Shown here piece after piece: positions 26,014 to 33,825 of a stretch of DNA of 35,674 nt (positions are counted from its first letter, which is position 1; the number at the start of each line of letters is the position of its first letter). The position numbers were made by a program, and so were the translations under genes. Below the pieces are notes generated by a model that saw only the letters and a program-made list of their open reading frames with translations, made no database searches and had not been told where the DNA came from. This stretch comes from Oppiella nova (Eukaryota; Arthropoda; Arachnida; Sarcoptiformes; Oppiidae): the NCBI GenBank assembly GCA_905397405.1, contig CAJPVJ010000158.1:1-35674 (forward strand), in the 5' to 3' direction.

Positions 26014-26063
26014 ATTGAGTACATTATTGAGTACACCTAAATTTTTCCGAAAGTGTACTCAAT
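26014..26063 (+). promoter_or_regulatory. Iteron-like repeats over the integrase start
   Basis: ATTGAGTACA occurs at 26014-26023 and 26026-26035, at a 12-base step. Its reverse complement TGTACTCAAT lies at 26054-26063, covering the integrase start codon. This is the layout of an operator or of recombinase arm-type sites, and suggests self-regulation of the integrase. Confidence 0.6.
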
Positions 26064-27276
26064 GTTAAGCGATACAAAAATAAAATCACTAAAACCGACT
26101 GACAAAATTTATAGAGTTATAGATTCATTAGGTCTTTATATCGAAGTTCGTCCAAATGGCCGAAAGTATTGGCGTTATCGTTATCAATGGCAGAAAAAAA
26201 CTACAATGGTTGGTGTTGGTGAATATCCAATGGTTCAACTTGCAGAAGCTAGAAAAAAAAGAGATGAAGCTAAAGCACTATTAGGAAATGGTAAAAATCC
26301 AGCTGAAGAAAAGAAGGCTAATAACCAAGTTGTAGCTGCATCGCATACTTTTAAAGAAATTGCTGAAGAATTTAAAAATGAATATCTAAAATCAAAATCT
26401 GAACGATATATAAATCAATTTGACACTTCTATGAAGAAAGATGTCTACAACGTAATTGGTCACAAAGACATTAAAGAAGTTTCATCTGCTGATATTCTTA
26501 CGATCATGAAAAATACGATTAAGCGTATTAAAAAACAAAAAAACTTCGGTTCAGGTGAAGTGACTGCAATTCAAAATCGAAAATTTATAGGCGCTGTTAT
26601 GCGTTATGCGATTACTAGTTTACGCGCAGAGTACGACCCTACCCTTGCAGTCGTAGGTGCAGTTCAACGACCAGATGTTGAGCATGCTCGACCACTGACA
26701 AAAGAAGAAGCTAAAAATTTAAGAAGTAAATTAGAGAGCTATAGAGGATCTACAACCGTAAAAAATGCAGGATTGACGATGTTGTACTCTATGTTAAGAA
26801 CAATTGAAATTAGACGTATGCAGTGGGATTTTGTGGACTTTGAAGCAAGAACTATTACATTCCCTATTGCTTCGAAACGTACCGGACAAACTCGCACAAC
26901 CAAGAAAAATAGAATTCACATTGTTCCAATGTCTGATCAAATTTTTAAAATCTTGAAAGATCAATATGTCGTAACTGGCAACCAAGAATATGTTTTTTCT
27001 TCAGTATATAAAACGGGGATGATTGCCTCAACGACACTAAATAGAATGCTTGAATATATTGGTCTTGGTGAAGTAACAGCTCATGATTTTAGGGCAACAG
27101 CATCAACGTTACTGAATGAAAAAGGATATGATGAAGATTGGATTGAGAAGCAATTAGCACATGCTGACGATAATAAAACTAGAGCCTCATATAATCATGC
27201 AAGATATTTAGAAGAACGAAGAAGTATGTTGCAAGATTGGGCAGATATAGTAGATAGCTGGAAGAACTTAAAATGA
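26062..27276 (+). CDS. P4-type tyrosine integrase
   Basis: The 404-residue site-specific recombinase inserts and excises the element. An N-terminal DUF4102 arm-binding domain (about 1-90: LSDTKIKSLKPTDKIYRVIDSLGLY, RKYWRYRYQW, TMVGVGEYPMVQLAEARKKRDEA) is followed by a core-binding helical domain. The catalytic domain has the first Arg in MLRTIEIRRMQWDFVD, the TAHDFRATASTLLNE His/Arg box, QLAHADDN and the Tyr in ASYNHARYLEERR. ATG at 26062 gives the usual start MLSDTKIK; an in-frame GTG at 26053 is possible. The stop overlaps the next gene (ATGA). The frame is whole. Confidence 0.92.
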   Translation: MLSDTKIKSLKPTDKIYRVIDSLGLYIEVRPNGRKYWRYRYQWQKKTTMVGVGEYPMVQLAEARKKRDEAKALLGNGKNPAEEKKANNQVVAASHTFKEIAEEFKNEYLKSKSERYINQFDTSMKKDVYNVIGHKDIKEVSSADILTIMKNTIKRIKKQKNFGSGEVTAIQNRKFIGAVMRYAITSLRAEYDPTLAVVGAVQRPDVEHARPLTKEEAKNLRSKLESYRGSTTVKNAGLTMLYSMLRTIEIRRMQWDFVDFEARTITFPIASKRTGQTRTTKKNRIHIVPMSDQIFKILKDQYVVTGNQEYVFSSVYKTGMIASTTLNRMLEYIGLGEVTAHDFRATASTLLNEKGYDEDWIEKQLAHADDNKTRASYNHARYLEERRSMLQDWADIVDSWKNLK

Positions 27277-28001
27277 AAAAAGACCCTATTGAATTGGCAG
27301 TGTATATTGCCACTGGATTATTTTTAGCATATTTGATTTATATATGCTTTATTGCAGAACCAGATCAGTTCTTATTTGGAAATGTGTTTATCAAAAAAAA
27401 CTCCATTGATTTTGGCGGATTTGGAGGCCTACTCTCTGGAGTATTTGCTCCATTGGCTTTCCTGTGGCTTATATTAAATTTTAGACAACAAGATAAGAAT
27501 TTGAAGATTGCTGAGGCACAACTGAATATTTTACTTCAAGAAATAACAAATAAAAGAAAGGTTTCTAAAGCAGTATTTACTGTTGATACTGAAAATTCTA
27601 AATATTATATTACTGGGGAGAGTGCTTTAAATTTCGAAATTCCACTTATATGCGATCGTGCTTTAGTTAATTTATATTCTAATGGGTTTAGCGATTCTAC
27701 ACCTTTCTCTTTAATTCCATGCTTTTCAAGAACACAAACTTATTTATCTAACTCAAAAAAAACAATAAAGGCAGAACAGAAGATTTATTTAAGTATTCTC
27801 TTCCATTTTGGGAATTATGGTAGCACAAATCTTATAGAGCGAGTTTTTCAAATCCATTACCTAGATATAGATGGTTTTGATCAAGTTCAAAATTTTAAGG
27901 CTTCACTTTATATTCCTGGTGAAAATGCTCTTCTTTCCTATGTAGAAGAAAACATAAAAGGAAGAAGAGCAATATTATTAATTCAACCACAGAGTGAATA
28001 A
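27273..28001 (+). CDS. Membrane protein coupled to the integrase, unknown
   Basis: The 242-residue product has two N-terminal spans, near residues 7-27 (LAVYIATGLFLAYLIYICFI) and 48-70 (GFGGLLSGVFAPLAFLWLIL). A short coiled-coil-like helix follows (NFRQQDKNLKIAEAQLNILLQEI), then a strand-rich cytoplasmic domain of about 150 residues. The FGGLLSGVFAPLAFLWL hairpin followed by a helix is common in accessory membrane proteins, some of them near defence genes. Its ATG overlaps the integrase stop. In the old element this slot holds an unrelated gene, so it is exchangeable cargo. Its function is unknown; superinfection exclusion or defence is only a guess. Confidence 0.65.
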   Translation: MKKDPIELAVYIATGLFLAYLIYICFIAEPDQFLFGNVFIKKNSIDFGGFGGLLSGVFAPLAFLWLILNFRQQDKNLKIAEAQLNILLQEITNKRKVSKAVFTVDTENSKYYITGESALNFEIPLICDRALVNLYSNGFSDSTPFSLIPCFSRTQTYLSNSKKTIKAEQKIYLSILFHFGNYGSTNLIERVFQIHYLDIDGFDQVQNFKASLYIPGENALLSYVEENIKGRRAILLIQPQSE

Positions 28002-28004
28002 AAT

Positions 28005-28649
28005 ATGTGCTCAAACTATGAAATTCCTACCCGACAAGCCATCACCCTACTTGATGTCAAACCTGATCAGTTAGGTCTTGAATTAAAGACGCATATTTAT
28101 CCCGGTTACCATGCCCCGATTATTATGAAAAACTTTGATTTGGATTTCGGCAAGTTTGGGCTCCTTCCATCTTGGGCTAAAGATTTTAAGTTTAGTTCTT
28201 ATACTTATAATGCACGAACTGAAACTATCGCAGAGAAACCAAGTTTTAGACACGCTTGGAAGTACAGTAAATTTTGTTTGGTACCAGTTCAAGAATTCTA
28301 TGAGCCTAAGTATATAGATGGTAAAGCTCACTGGTACACGATCAAACGTGAAGATGACCAGCCTTTTACAGTGGCTGCGATTTATGATGATGCTGTAATT
28401 AAAGACTCTAAAGTCAGATCGTTTTCAATGCTTACGATTAATTCTGATAACCATCCATTCATGAAGCAATTTCATGCGCCAAATGATGAGAAACGCTCAA
28501 TCATTGTCATACCAGAAGAATATCGGAAAGACTGGTTGAATGTTGATAAAGAAAACGCACATGAATATTTCTTTGAAATGCGTGATGAGTTTGTCACTTT
28601 TCCGCGTGACCATTCATCTGAAGTAGCCAAACAAAGTGATCTATTTTAG
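28005..28649 (+). CDS. SRAP-family protein (YedK/HMCES-like)
   Basis: SRAP proteins bind abasic sites in single-stranded DNA and form a protective covalent link through the N-terminal Cys. The 214-residue product has the Cys at position 2 (MCSNYEIP). The active-site block YTYNARTETIAEKPSFRHAW contains the catalytic Asn and Glu. PVQEFYEP follows, and then the His in NSDNHPFMKQFHAP. All family key residues are present. It sits four bases after the membrane protein gene and just before umuD/umuC, so it forms part of a DNA-damage module. An almost identical broken copy lies at 17239. Confidence 0.9.
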   Translation: MCSNYEIPTRQAITLLDVKPDQLGLELKTHIYPGYHAPIIMKNFDLDFGKFGLLPSWAKDFKFSSYTYNARTETIAEKPSFRHAWKYSKFCLVPVQEFYEPKYIDGKAHWYTIKREDDQPFTVAAIYDDAVIKDSKVRSFSMLTINSDNHPFMKQFHAPNDEKRSIIVIPEEYRKDWLNVDKENAHEYFFEMRDEFVTFPRDHSSEVAKQSDLF

Positions 28650-28660
28650 ATCACCTATGA

Positions 28661-28669
28661 TTATCCACA
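28661..28669 (+). promoter_or_regulatory. DnaA-box match
   Basis: TTATCCACA matches the consensus DnaA box exactly, in the gap between the SRAP gene and the umuD-like gene. It is a single site and may be chance. Confidence 0.3.
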
Positions 28670-28709
28670 GCTTTTAAATTTGAAATTTTAAAACATACAA
28701 ACTAAACTC

Positions 28710-28730
28710 TTGAATATGTAACGTAATCAA
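28710..28730 (+). promoter_or_regulatory. UmuDAb-type operator before umuD/umuC
   Basis: A 21-base element begins TTGAATATGTAAC and ends TCAA. From memory, it agrees at most positions with the palindrome bound by Acinetobacter UmuDAb upstream of its DNA-damage genes, with outer arms TTGA/TCAA and central TGTAAC. It lies 11 bases before the ATG of the umuD-like gene and would place it and umuC under damage control. Confidence 0.65.
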
Positions 28731-28741
28731 GTGGTGTTTTT

Positions 28742-29359
28742 ATGGATATTAAATTAGATGACAGCTCATCAAAAGCTAAACTTCAAAGGCTTAAAGATGC
28801 AAATCTAGATCACTTGAACGGTTCTAAAGTAATTGATATAAAAATATATTCCTCAAGGTCTCGTCAAATTTCTGACATCTCTAAAATCTTGTCATTTCAA
28901 GCAATAACTAAAGCCTCAATCCCCTTAGTTTTAAACAAAATTGCTGCAGGTTTCCCCTCTCCTGCAGAAGATTACATCGACAAAACTGTCGACATGAATG
29001 ACCTTCTTATTTCTAATAAAGAAGCAACTTTTATAGTTCAAGTTGAATCGCTTTCGATGAAAGATATCGGGATTGATATAAATGATTATTTAATTGTCGA
29101 TAGAAGCATTCGCTCACAGCATCAAGACATTGTTATCGCATTCATTGATAATGATTTCACTGTAAAAAGAATGATGATTACACAAAGAATGTCTCATGAT
29201 GAATTGTTTGATATTTTTCATAATGAAAATGATCTTAGGAATCTTCCAGCAGTTTGGCTTAAACCTGAAAATATAGAATACCAACCTATCCTCCCGCGAA
29301 ATGAGCAAGAGCTTGTAATCTGGGGTGTCGTCACAAAAGTTATTAAGAACTTTAAATGA
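28742..29359 (+). CDS. umuD: UmuDAb-like S24 (LexA-family) regulator
   Basis: The 205-residue product is longer than classical UmuD (about 140 residues), with an N-terminal extension of about 70 residues, as in Acinetobacter UmuDAb, which represses damage-inducible genes and self-cleaves. The cleavage region AAGFPSPAEDYIDK is followed by the catalytic Ser in ESLSMKDIGI and the Lys in FTVKRMMI. The Ser motif is SLSM rather than the usual GDSM. Regulation by its own operator at 28710-28730 is likely. The stop overlaps the umuC start (ATGA), so the two are translationally coupled. It may act both as regulator and as polymerase V subunit. Confidence 0.85.
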   Translation: MDIKLDDSSSKAKLQRLKDANLDHLNGSKVIDIKIYSSRSRQISDISKILSFQAITKASIPLVLNKIAAGFPSPAEDYIDKTVDMNDLLISNKEATFIVQVESLSMKDIGIDINDYLIVDRSIRSQHQDIVIAFIDNDFTVKRMMITQRMSHDELFDIFHNENDLRNLPAVWLKPENIEYQPILPRNEQELVIWGVVTKVIKNFK

Positions 29360-30651
29360 AACATGAAGAAAAGGTATTTGCTCTTATTGATATCAATAAT
29401 TGCTATGTCTCGTGTGAACGCTTCTTTAATCCCAAGTTGAATAATGTTCCTGTCATAGTTTTATCAAATAACGATGGGTGTGCAGTTGCCCGAAGCAATG
29501 AAGCAAAAGCGATGGGCATCAAAATGGGTGTTCCTCTATTCCAGATTAAAGACGTTGTACAGAAAAATCATGTACAGGTTCTTTCTAGCAATTACGCAAT
29601 TTACGCTGAAATGTCGCGCCGGTTCCATTCGATACTTGCAGGTTATGTCGCACCGCATGAGCAAGAGATTTACAGCATAGATGAATGCTTTCTGGATCTC
29701 ACAAGCTTTAAGAATAACTATGATTTGGTTGAATACTGTCAAGGCATGCGCGAACGCATTCAAGAGTGGATAGGGTTACCAGTGTCGATAGGAATCGGCC
29801 GAAGTAAAACTGAGGCTAAAATCGCTAATCACATGGCTAAGAAAGGAAAAAGATTTAATGGGGTGTGTGATCTTGCAACTATGGACCCCAAATATCGTGA
29901 TTATTTTTGGTCGCTTGTTGAAGTGGGTGAAATTTGGGGTGTAGGAAGAAAGCAAAATAAAAAGCTCAATGATATGGGGATTAAAACTGTTTTAGATCTA
30001 TCGAAAGCAAATCCGCCAGTTATGGGCAAGATGTTCACTGTTTGCATGCAAAGAACAGTACTTGAGCTTCAAGGCATCTCATGTATGCCAATTGATGATC
30101 AGCCAAAACCGAAACAGCAGATCGTTGCAAGCAGATCATTTGGTGTAAAAATTACTGAGCTACAAGACCTTAAAGAAGCAATGTCGAAGTATGTACAAGA
30201 TGCAGTTGGCCGTTTGAGAAAAGAAAAATTACTGTGTGGCGTGATTACGGCTTTTGTCCAGTCAAACCCTTTTGACGCTTCTGTGCCGTATTACAGCAAA
30301 GCACAAACTTATAAATTTGTTGAACCAACTGATTGTGTTTTAGATTTGGTAGGAGTTGCTTACTTACTTTTGGAAAGAATTTATAAACCAGACATCAAAT
30401 ATAAGAAATGCGGTGTGTTTTATTCCGAACTGATTCAGAAATCAAATTATATCCCCGACTTGCTTTCAGACCATGAAACGAGAATACAAAATGAAAGCTT
30501 GATGCAAGCCTATGAAGACATTCAAAGTAAATTTGGTAAAGCTAAGATTTCTGTAGGTCCGTGTTACTTCAAGGATCGAAAGTGGTCTATGAGTCGAGAT
30601 ATGCTGTCAAAGAATTATTTTACAAAACACGGATTGATTAAAGTTCGTTAA
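29356..30651 (+). CDS. umuC: UmuC-like Y-family DNA polymerase (Pol V)
   Basis: This error-prone polymerase copies past DNA damage with UmuD'. The 431-residue product begins with the palm segment ALIDINNCYVSCERFF (first metal-binding Asp). The fingers carry GCAVARSNEAKAMGIKMG, and YSIDECFLDLTSF holds the catalytic Asp-Glu. The thumb has IGIGRSKTEAKIANHMAKK and VGEIWGVGRK. The little-finger domain and the C-terminal DUF4113 tail (DRKWSMSRDMLSKNYFT) complete the family length. The frame is whole. Carried by a prophage, it would raise mutation rates in a lysogen after damage. Confidence 0.95.
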   Translation: MKHEEKVFALIDINNCYVSCERFFNPKLNNVPVIVLSNNDGCAVARSNEAKAMGIKMGVPLFQIKDVVQKNHVQVLSSNYAIYAEMSRRFHSILAGYVAPHEQEIYSIDECFLDLTSFKNNYDLVEYCQGMRERIQEWIGLPVSIGIGRSKTEAKIANHMAKKGKRFNGVCDLATMDPKYRDYFWSLVEVGEIWGVGRKQNKKLNDMGIKTVLDLSKANPPVMGKMFTVCMQRTVLELQGISCMPIDDQPKPKQQIVASRSFGVKITELQDLKEAMSKYVQDAVGRLRKEKLLCGVITAFVQSNPFDASVPYYSKAQTYKFVEPTDCVLDLVGVAYLLLERIYKPDIKYKKCGVFYSELIQKSNYIPDLLSDHETRIQNESLMQAYEDIQSKFGKAKISVGPCYFKDRKWSMSRDMLSKNYFTKHGLIKVR

Positions 30652-30668
30652 AATTAGGAGTGCGAAAA

Positions 30669-30914
30669 ATGCAAAGATTTGATGGGAATATTCCTGATAT
30701 TCAAAAATTATCAGATGAAAAACTGACTCAAGAGTTGATACCTGTCCGATTTATTCCAGAAATACCGCCTGAATATGAAGGGAAAAACGTTAAATATGTA
30801 TTTGATAGTTCAGATTCATTTAATCTGACTTATGATGAATTGGTCAAAATTGTAAGGAAAGCGCGATTATCTGGACCTAGAATGATTCCAGTTTTGGGAA
30901 CAATTGGAGATTAA
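30669..30914 (+). CDS. Small protein after umuC, unknown
   Basis: The 81-residue cytosolic product begins MQRFDGNIPDIQKLSDEKL, has an acidic middle, and ends KARLSGPRMIPVLGTIGD. AGGAGTGCG lies about 9 bases before the ATG; an in-frame GTG at 30660 is less likely. It lies 17 bases after the umuC stop, so it probably shares that transcript. No family is recognised. Confidence 0.6.
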   Translation: MQRFDGNIPDIQKLSDEKLTQELIPVRFIPEIPPEYEGKNVKYVFDSSDSFNLTYDELVKIVRKARLSGPRMIPVLGTIGD

Positions 30915-30921
30915 CCTTTAG

Positions 30922-30942
30922 TCCTCATTTGAGGGCTTTATT
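30922..30942 (+). terminator. Hairpin after the umuDC operon
   Basis: CCTC-ATTT-GAGG with GCTTTATTT behind it, a weak terminator 10 bases past the last stop. The old element has a similar hairpin in the same position. Confidence 0.55.
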
Positions 30943-31012
30943 TATGTAATATTTTGCCACTCCATAAAAAACATGAAAACTCATATAATCAATGGATTAT
31001 AAATTTTAAAAA

Positions 31013-31046
31013 CTTTGGCCATTCTCGGTACCAAGTTTGGCCAAAG
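31013..31046. terminator. Inverted repeat beyond the endolysin gene
   Basis: CTTTGGCCA pairs with TGGCCAAAG around 16 bases. It lies between the convergent small gene and endolysin gene and probably ends the minus-strand late transcript. Confidence 0.5.
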
Positions 31047-31068
31047 TAATATTTTGCATATAGAGCTG

Positions 31069-31857
31069 TTAAGCTTCCGTTACTCGAGTGGAAGCAACCC
31101 CACTCAACATTGGCAACTTATACCGCGACTCTGCTGGTCTACTTGTCTTGCCATACCATCGAAATTCCTGAAAATCAGATTCATTGTATAAGGCATAACA
31201 AACCATGTTTGATTGGTTGCCTCCAACACAGACTAATTTACCAGTCTTGCTATCTCGCCCTGCTACAAAGCAAACGTGACCACCTCCACTCCGGGTTTTA
31301 ATAGCAACACAGCCATAAGCTGGTTTTGCAAGTTTAGATCCATAATTCACATAATCTAATGCGCGGTACCAGTGTTTTGGATATGCAACTCCTGCAGTCT
31401 TTAAACACCATGCTACAAATGTTCCACACCAAGGTGTTTCATCTTCTTGCCACCATGAACCCAAGGATTTAAGCCATTTCAGGATTGTTGGGTTATGAGC
31501 TGTTTTGCTTGTATTTTCTTTCAAGCCTAAATGTTTTTTGGCTTCGACCATCCAAGTAAGATCATTTGTGTTTGATACTGTTGAGACCAGTGTATTCACG
31601 CCGGATAAATTCAACTGTGGTTCATGCAACTCAGGCTGTTTATTCAAACGTGCTAAAATCATAGCAACACCAACAAATGCGCCAACGTATTCTTTCCATT
31701 GTTCTGGGATTGAGTTTTTGACTTCTTGTGGAATAAGATTCCATAGAGTCAAAAAGTGCTCAGAGAATAAACTCAAAGCAAAAAAAATGGCGCTTATTGC
31801 GCCGATCTGTACTGATTTAAGTTTGTATGACTGTTTCCAGTTATCGATTAATTTCAT
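31069..31857 (-). CDS. Phage endolysin, membrane-anchored, TIGR02594 type
   Basis: The 262-residue peptidoglycan hydrolase carries one N-terminal span near residues 17-40 (VQIGAISAIFFALSLFSEHF) and a second short hydrophobic segment near 60-70. A linker follows, then a NlpC/P60-like domain with the catalytic Cys in DETPWCGTFVAW, the His in GGGHVCFVAG and a polar residue in VGGNQSNMV. Its start overlaps the holin stop (ATGA). It is almost the same as the broken copy at 21073. The frame is whole. Confidence 0.85.
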   Translation of the reverse strand: MKLIDNWKQSYKLKSVQIGAISAIFFALSLFSEHFLTLWNLIPQEVKNSIPEQWKEYVGAFVGVAMILARLNKQPELHEPQLNLSGVNTLVSTVSNTNDLTWMVEAKKHLGLKENTSKTAHNPTILKWLKSLGSWWQEDETPWCGTFVAWCLKTAGVAYPKHWYRALDYVNYGSKLAKPAYGCVAIKTRSGGGHVCFVAGRDSKTGKLVCVGGNQSNMVCYALYNESDFQEFRWYGKTSRPAESRYKLPMLSGVASTRVTEA

Positions 31858-32135
31858 TTAATACTCCACGTGTTTGCTTGGCGTTTAAGCCAAGTCTCAA
31901 TAAATGTACTTCCTAAAATGCCTAATGCTGAAGCTATAGCAATCAAAGCAAGAGGGTTTATATCAGGAACCTGTAAAACAATTGCCCCTGCTATCGTTGA
32001 TGTTGCTGCTCCTAAAATTGTTCGACCAACAGCTAAACGCCATGTAAGTTTTTCATCAGAGACAAGCAGTTTGGCGAATCCTATACATGCCCCCATAACA
32101 ACAATCAGTAGTAAATTTTTCTCATGCTCTTGCAT
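31854..32135 (-). CDS. Phage holin, LydA-like
   Basis: The 93-residue product has three spans (LLLIVVMGACIGFAKLLVS, RTILGAATSTIAGAIVL, LALIAIASALGILGSTFI). It times lysis by opening the inner membrane. The ATG at 32135 is chosen because GGGGGG lies 3 bases before it; an upstream TTG frame start is unlikely. The stop overlaps the endolysin start. The frame looks whole. Confidence 0.85.
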   Translation of the reverse strand: MQEHEKNLLLIVVMGACIGFAKLLVSDEKLTWRLAVGRTILGAATSTIAGAIVLQVPDINPLALIAIASALGILGSTFIETWLKRQANTWSIK

Positions 32136-32158
32136 GTACCCCCCTATTTTTGGCAATA

Positions 32159-32181
32159 AAAAAGCACCCAGTTGGGTGCTT
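32159..32181 (-). terminator. Terminator between tailspike and holin genes
   Basis: AAAAGCACCC pairs with GGGTGCTTTT around AGTT, with a minus-strand T run. The lysis genes probably have a separate promoter or rely on read-through. Confidence 0.8.
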
Positions 32182-32198
32182 TTCTTTAATTTGGTTAT

Positions 32199-33770
32199 CT
32201 AAACTGATCCTTGACACACCATATTCACAAAATTTATTGCAGCCTGTGTCTCGGCAAACTTTGCATGATAAATAGGCAAATAAGAAATCATTGCAGCCCC
32301 ATTTAATGAGAAGATGCGAGGTGAATGTGTTCCACCATCTGTACGATTCGCAAAACATACTATTCTATATGTCTTCCCACCTTTTAAAGCGAAATAAGCT
32401 AAATGCGTTGTATTTGTTCCGGAAGAAGTTATACCAATTTGAATATCTACAGTTGGTCGAAGCAAACATACAAAAACTTTACTCATGTATGCAGCAGCAG
32501 GATCTAGCAAGCTGGATAACTCTGCAAAATTTGATGTAGATGTCCCTGTCCCTGATAAAGAAATATCAGTCCAACTACCATCTCCATAGTCTAATCCTGC
32601 ATTTTCAGCCAATGTTGTTGAGGGTGATTTTGTAATGACATGAGGATAGACCAATGATGTTACTTCATTCGCGAAAGGCATTCTCCTTGTTGGCCGTCCA
32701 GCTAAGGCAACTTGAAAAATAGGTCCAATTCCGGATACACGTCCTGCAGGACAATATTCAAGCATCATTGTTGGCTCTGTTAATCCAAGTGCAACCGCTT
32801 TTGATTGTATATTACAAGTATTATGTAAGGCAGAATCATAGCCGCCAACAATTCGCATATTTTTAGAGTAATGATATCCATTCATCATTGGATTAGTGAA
32901 ACTTACACTGTTTCCCCATCGGTAAGGTCCAGTAGTTATTCCATTTAACTGATTATTCCATTGATTGCCCCCACGAACCTCAACGTGCATTTTGGGATAA
33001 TCCTGAATATCTACAGCCCCAATATTTGCATCTAAATCACCCACACTTTCAAAATAGATATCATCAATAATTAGTTTTGGATATGCTGAATTCTCAGGAA
33101 TATTTCTCCACCATATTCCAACACCACGATTTCCTTCAATTGCACCACTTGCCAATGTGACATTCTGTGTTGTGCCTTCGATCAAAATAGCGGCAGTACT
33201 GTTGAAACGTGCATATATGCTTTCTTCACGATGAGATGTCACATCCTTAAGATGCAAACCAACTTTGCAGGCGCGATAGTAATTATAAGTGTTGCGGTTT
33301 GTATAAGTTTTCTCAAGCCTCATCCCTGTATCATGACCATTGAGCATCAGCCCACGAGTTTCAGCATAGTGCCCTGTGTTTAAGACAGAATAGCCAATAG
33401 TTGTTCCATTCTTTGGTGTAAGATAATCTCCAATTGTTCCATCACCAACTATTTGAAAATTACTCAATAAACGATGAGCATGATCATCAGCTACAGCGCC
33501 TGCTGTATATACAACACCAGTACCTGCTACACACTTAATCCTAGAATAAAATCCTTGCCCATAAATATATGCATATTGTGATAAATTTAATGTTGATTGC
33601 AACGTATACTGTTTTAATCCTAGGTTAAGTGTAATTGTAGAATTACGCTTCGCATCTACAGCTGCTTGCAAAGTCGAGTAATCATCTGCATTTTGTATAT
33701 CTCTAATTTTATCTAATAAATCTCTTTCAAGTGCACCAGCCTCATTTTGAATAAACTTCATATCAGTCAT
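32199..33770 (-). CDS. Phage tailspike with beta-helix fold
   Basis: The 523-residue product has an N-terminal attachment segment, then a right-handed beta-helix of the pectate-lyase type from about residue 30 (STLQAAVDAKRNSTITLNLG, YAYIYGQGFYSRIKCVAGTG, GMRLEKTYTNRNTY, LASGAIEGNRGVGIWW). A strand-rich C-terminal domain completes it. Such proteins in Acinetobacter phages often cut the capsule polysaccharide. The ATG at 33770 is preferred because GGAG lies 8 bases before it. The frame is whole, and it reads as the last tail gene before lysis. Confidence 0.85.
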   Translation of the reverse strand: MTDMKFIQNEAGALERDLLDKIRDIQNADDYSTLQAAVDAKRNSTITLNLGLKQYTLQSTLNLSQYAYIYGQGFYSRIKCVAGTGVVYTAGAVADDHAHRLLSNFQIVGDGTIGDYLTPKNGTTIGYSVLNTGHYAETRGLMLNGHDTGMRLEKTYTNRNTYNYYRACKVGLHLKDVTSHREESIYARFNSTAAILIEGTTQNVTLASGAIEGNRGVGIWWRNIPENSAYPKLIIDDIYFESVGDLDANIGAVDIQDYPKMHVEVRGGNQWNNQLNGITTGPYRWGNSVSFTNPMMNGYHYSKNMRIVGGYDSALHNTCNIQSKAVALGLTEPTMMLEYCPAGRVSGIGPIFQVALAGRPTRRMPFANEVTSLVYPHVITKSPSTTLAENAGLDYGDGSWTDISLSGTGTSTSNFAELSSLLDPAAAYMSKVFVCLLRPTVDIQIGITSSGTNTTHLAYFALKGGKTYRIVCFANRTDGGTHSPRIFSLNGAAMISYLPIYHAKFAETQAAINFVNMVCQGSV

Positions 33771-33825
33771 TTGAGAATCTCCATAAATTTGATATTTTTG
33801 TTTCAACATTTAAGATTAGCATTAG

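Noticed and set aside
28661-28669. Replication origin based on a DnaA box
   Set aside because: A single box without AT-rich unwinding repeats or a replication gene is not enough.
31505-32202. Plus-strand frames opposite the holin and endolysin
   Set aside because: They are long only because the minus-strand genes constrain the sequence; the same shadows appear opposite the old copy.
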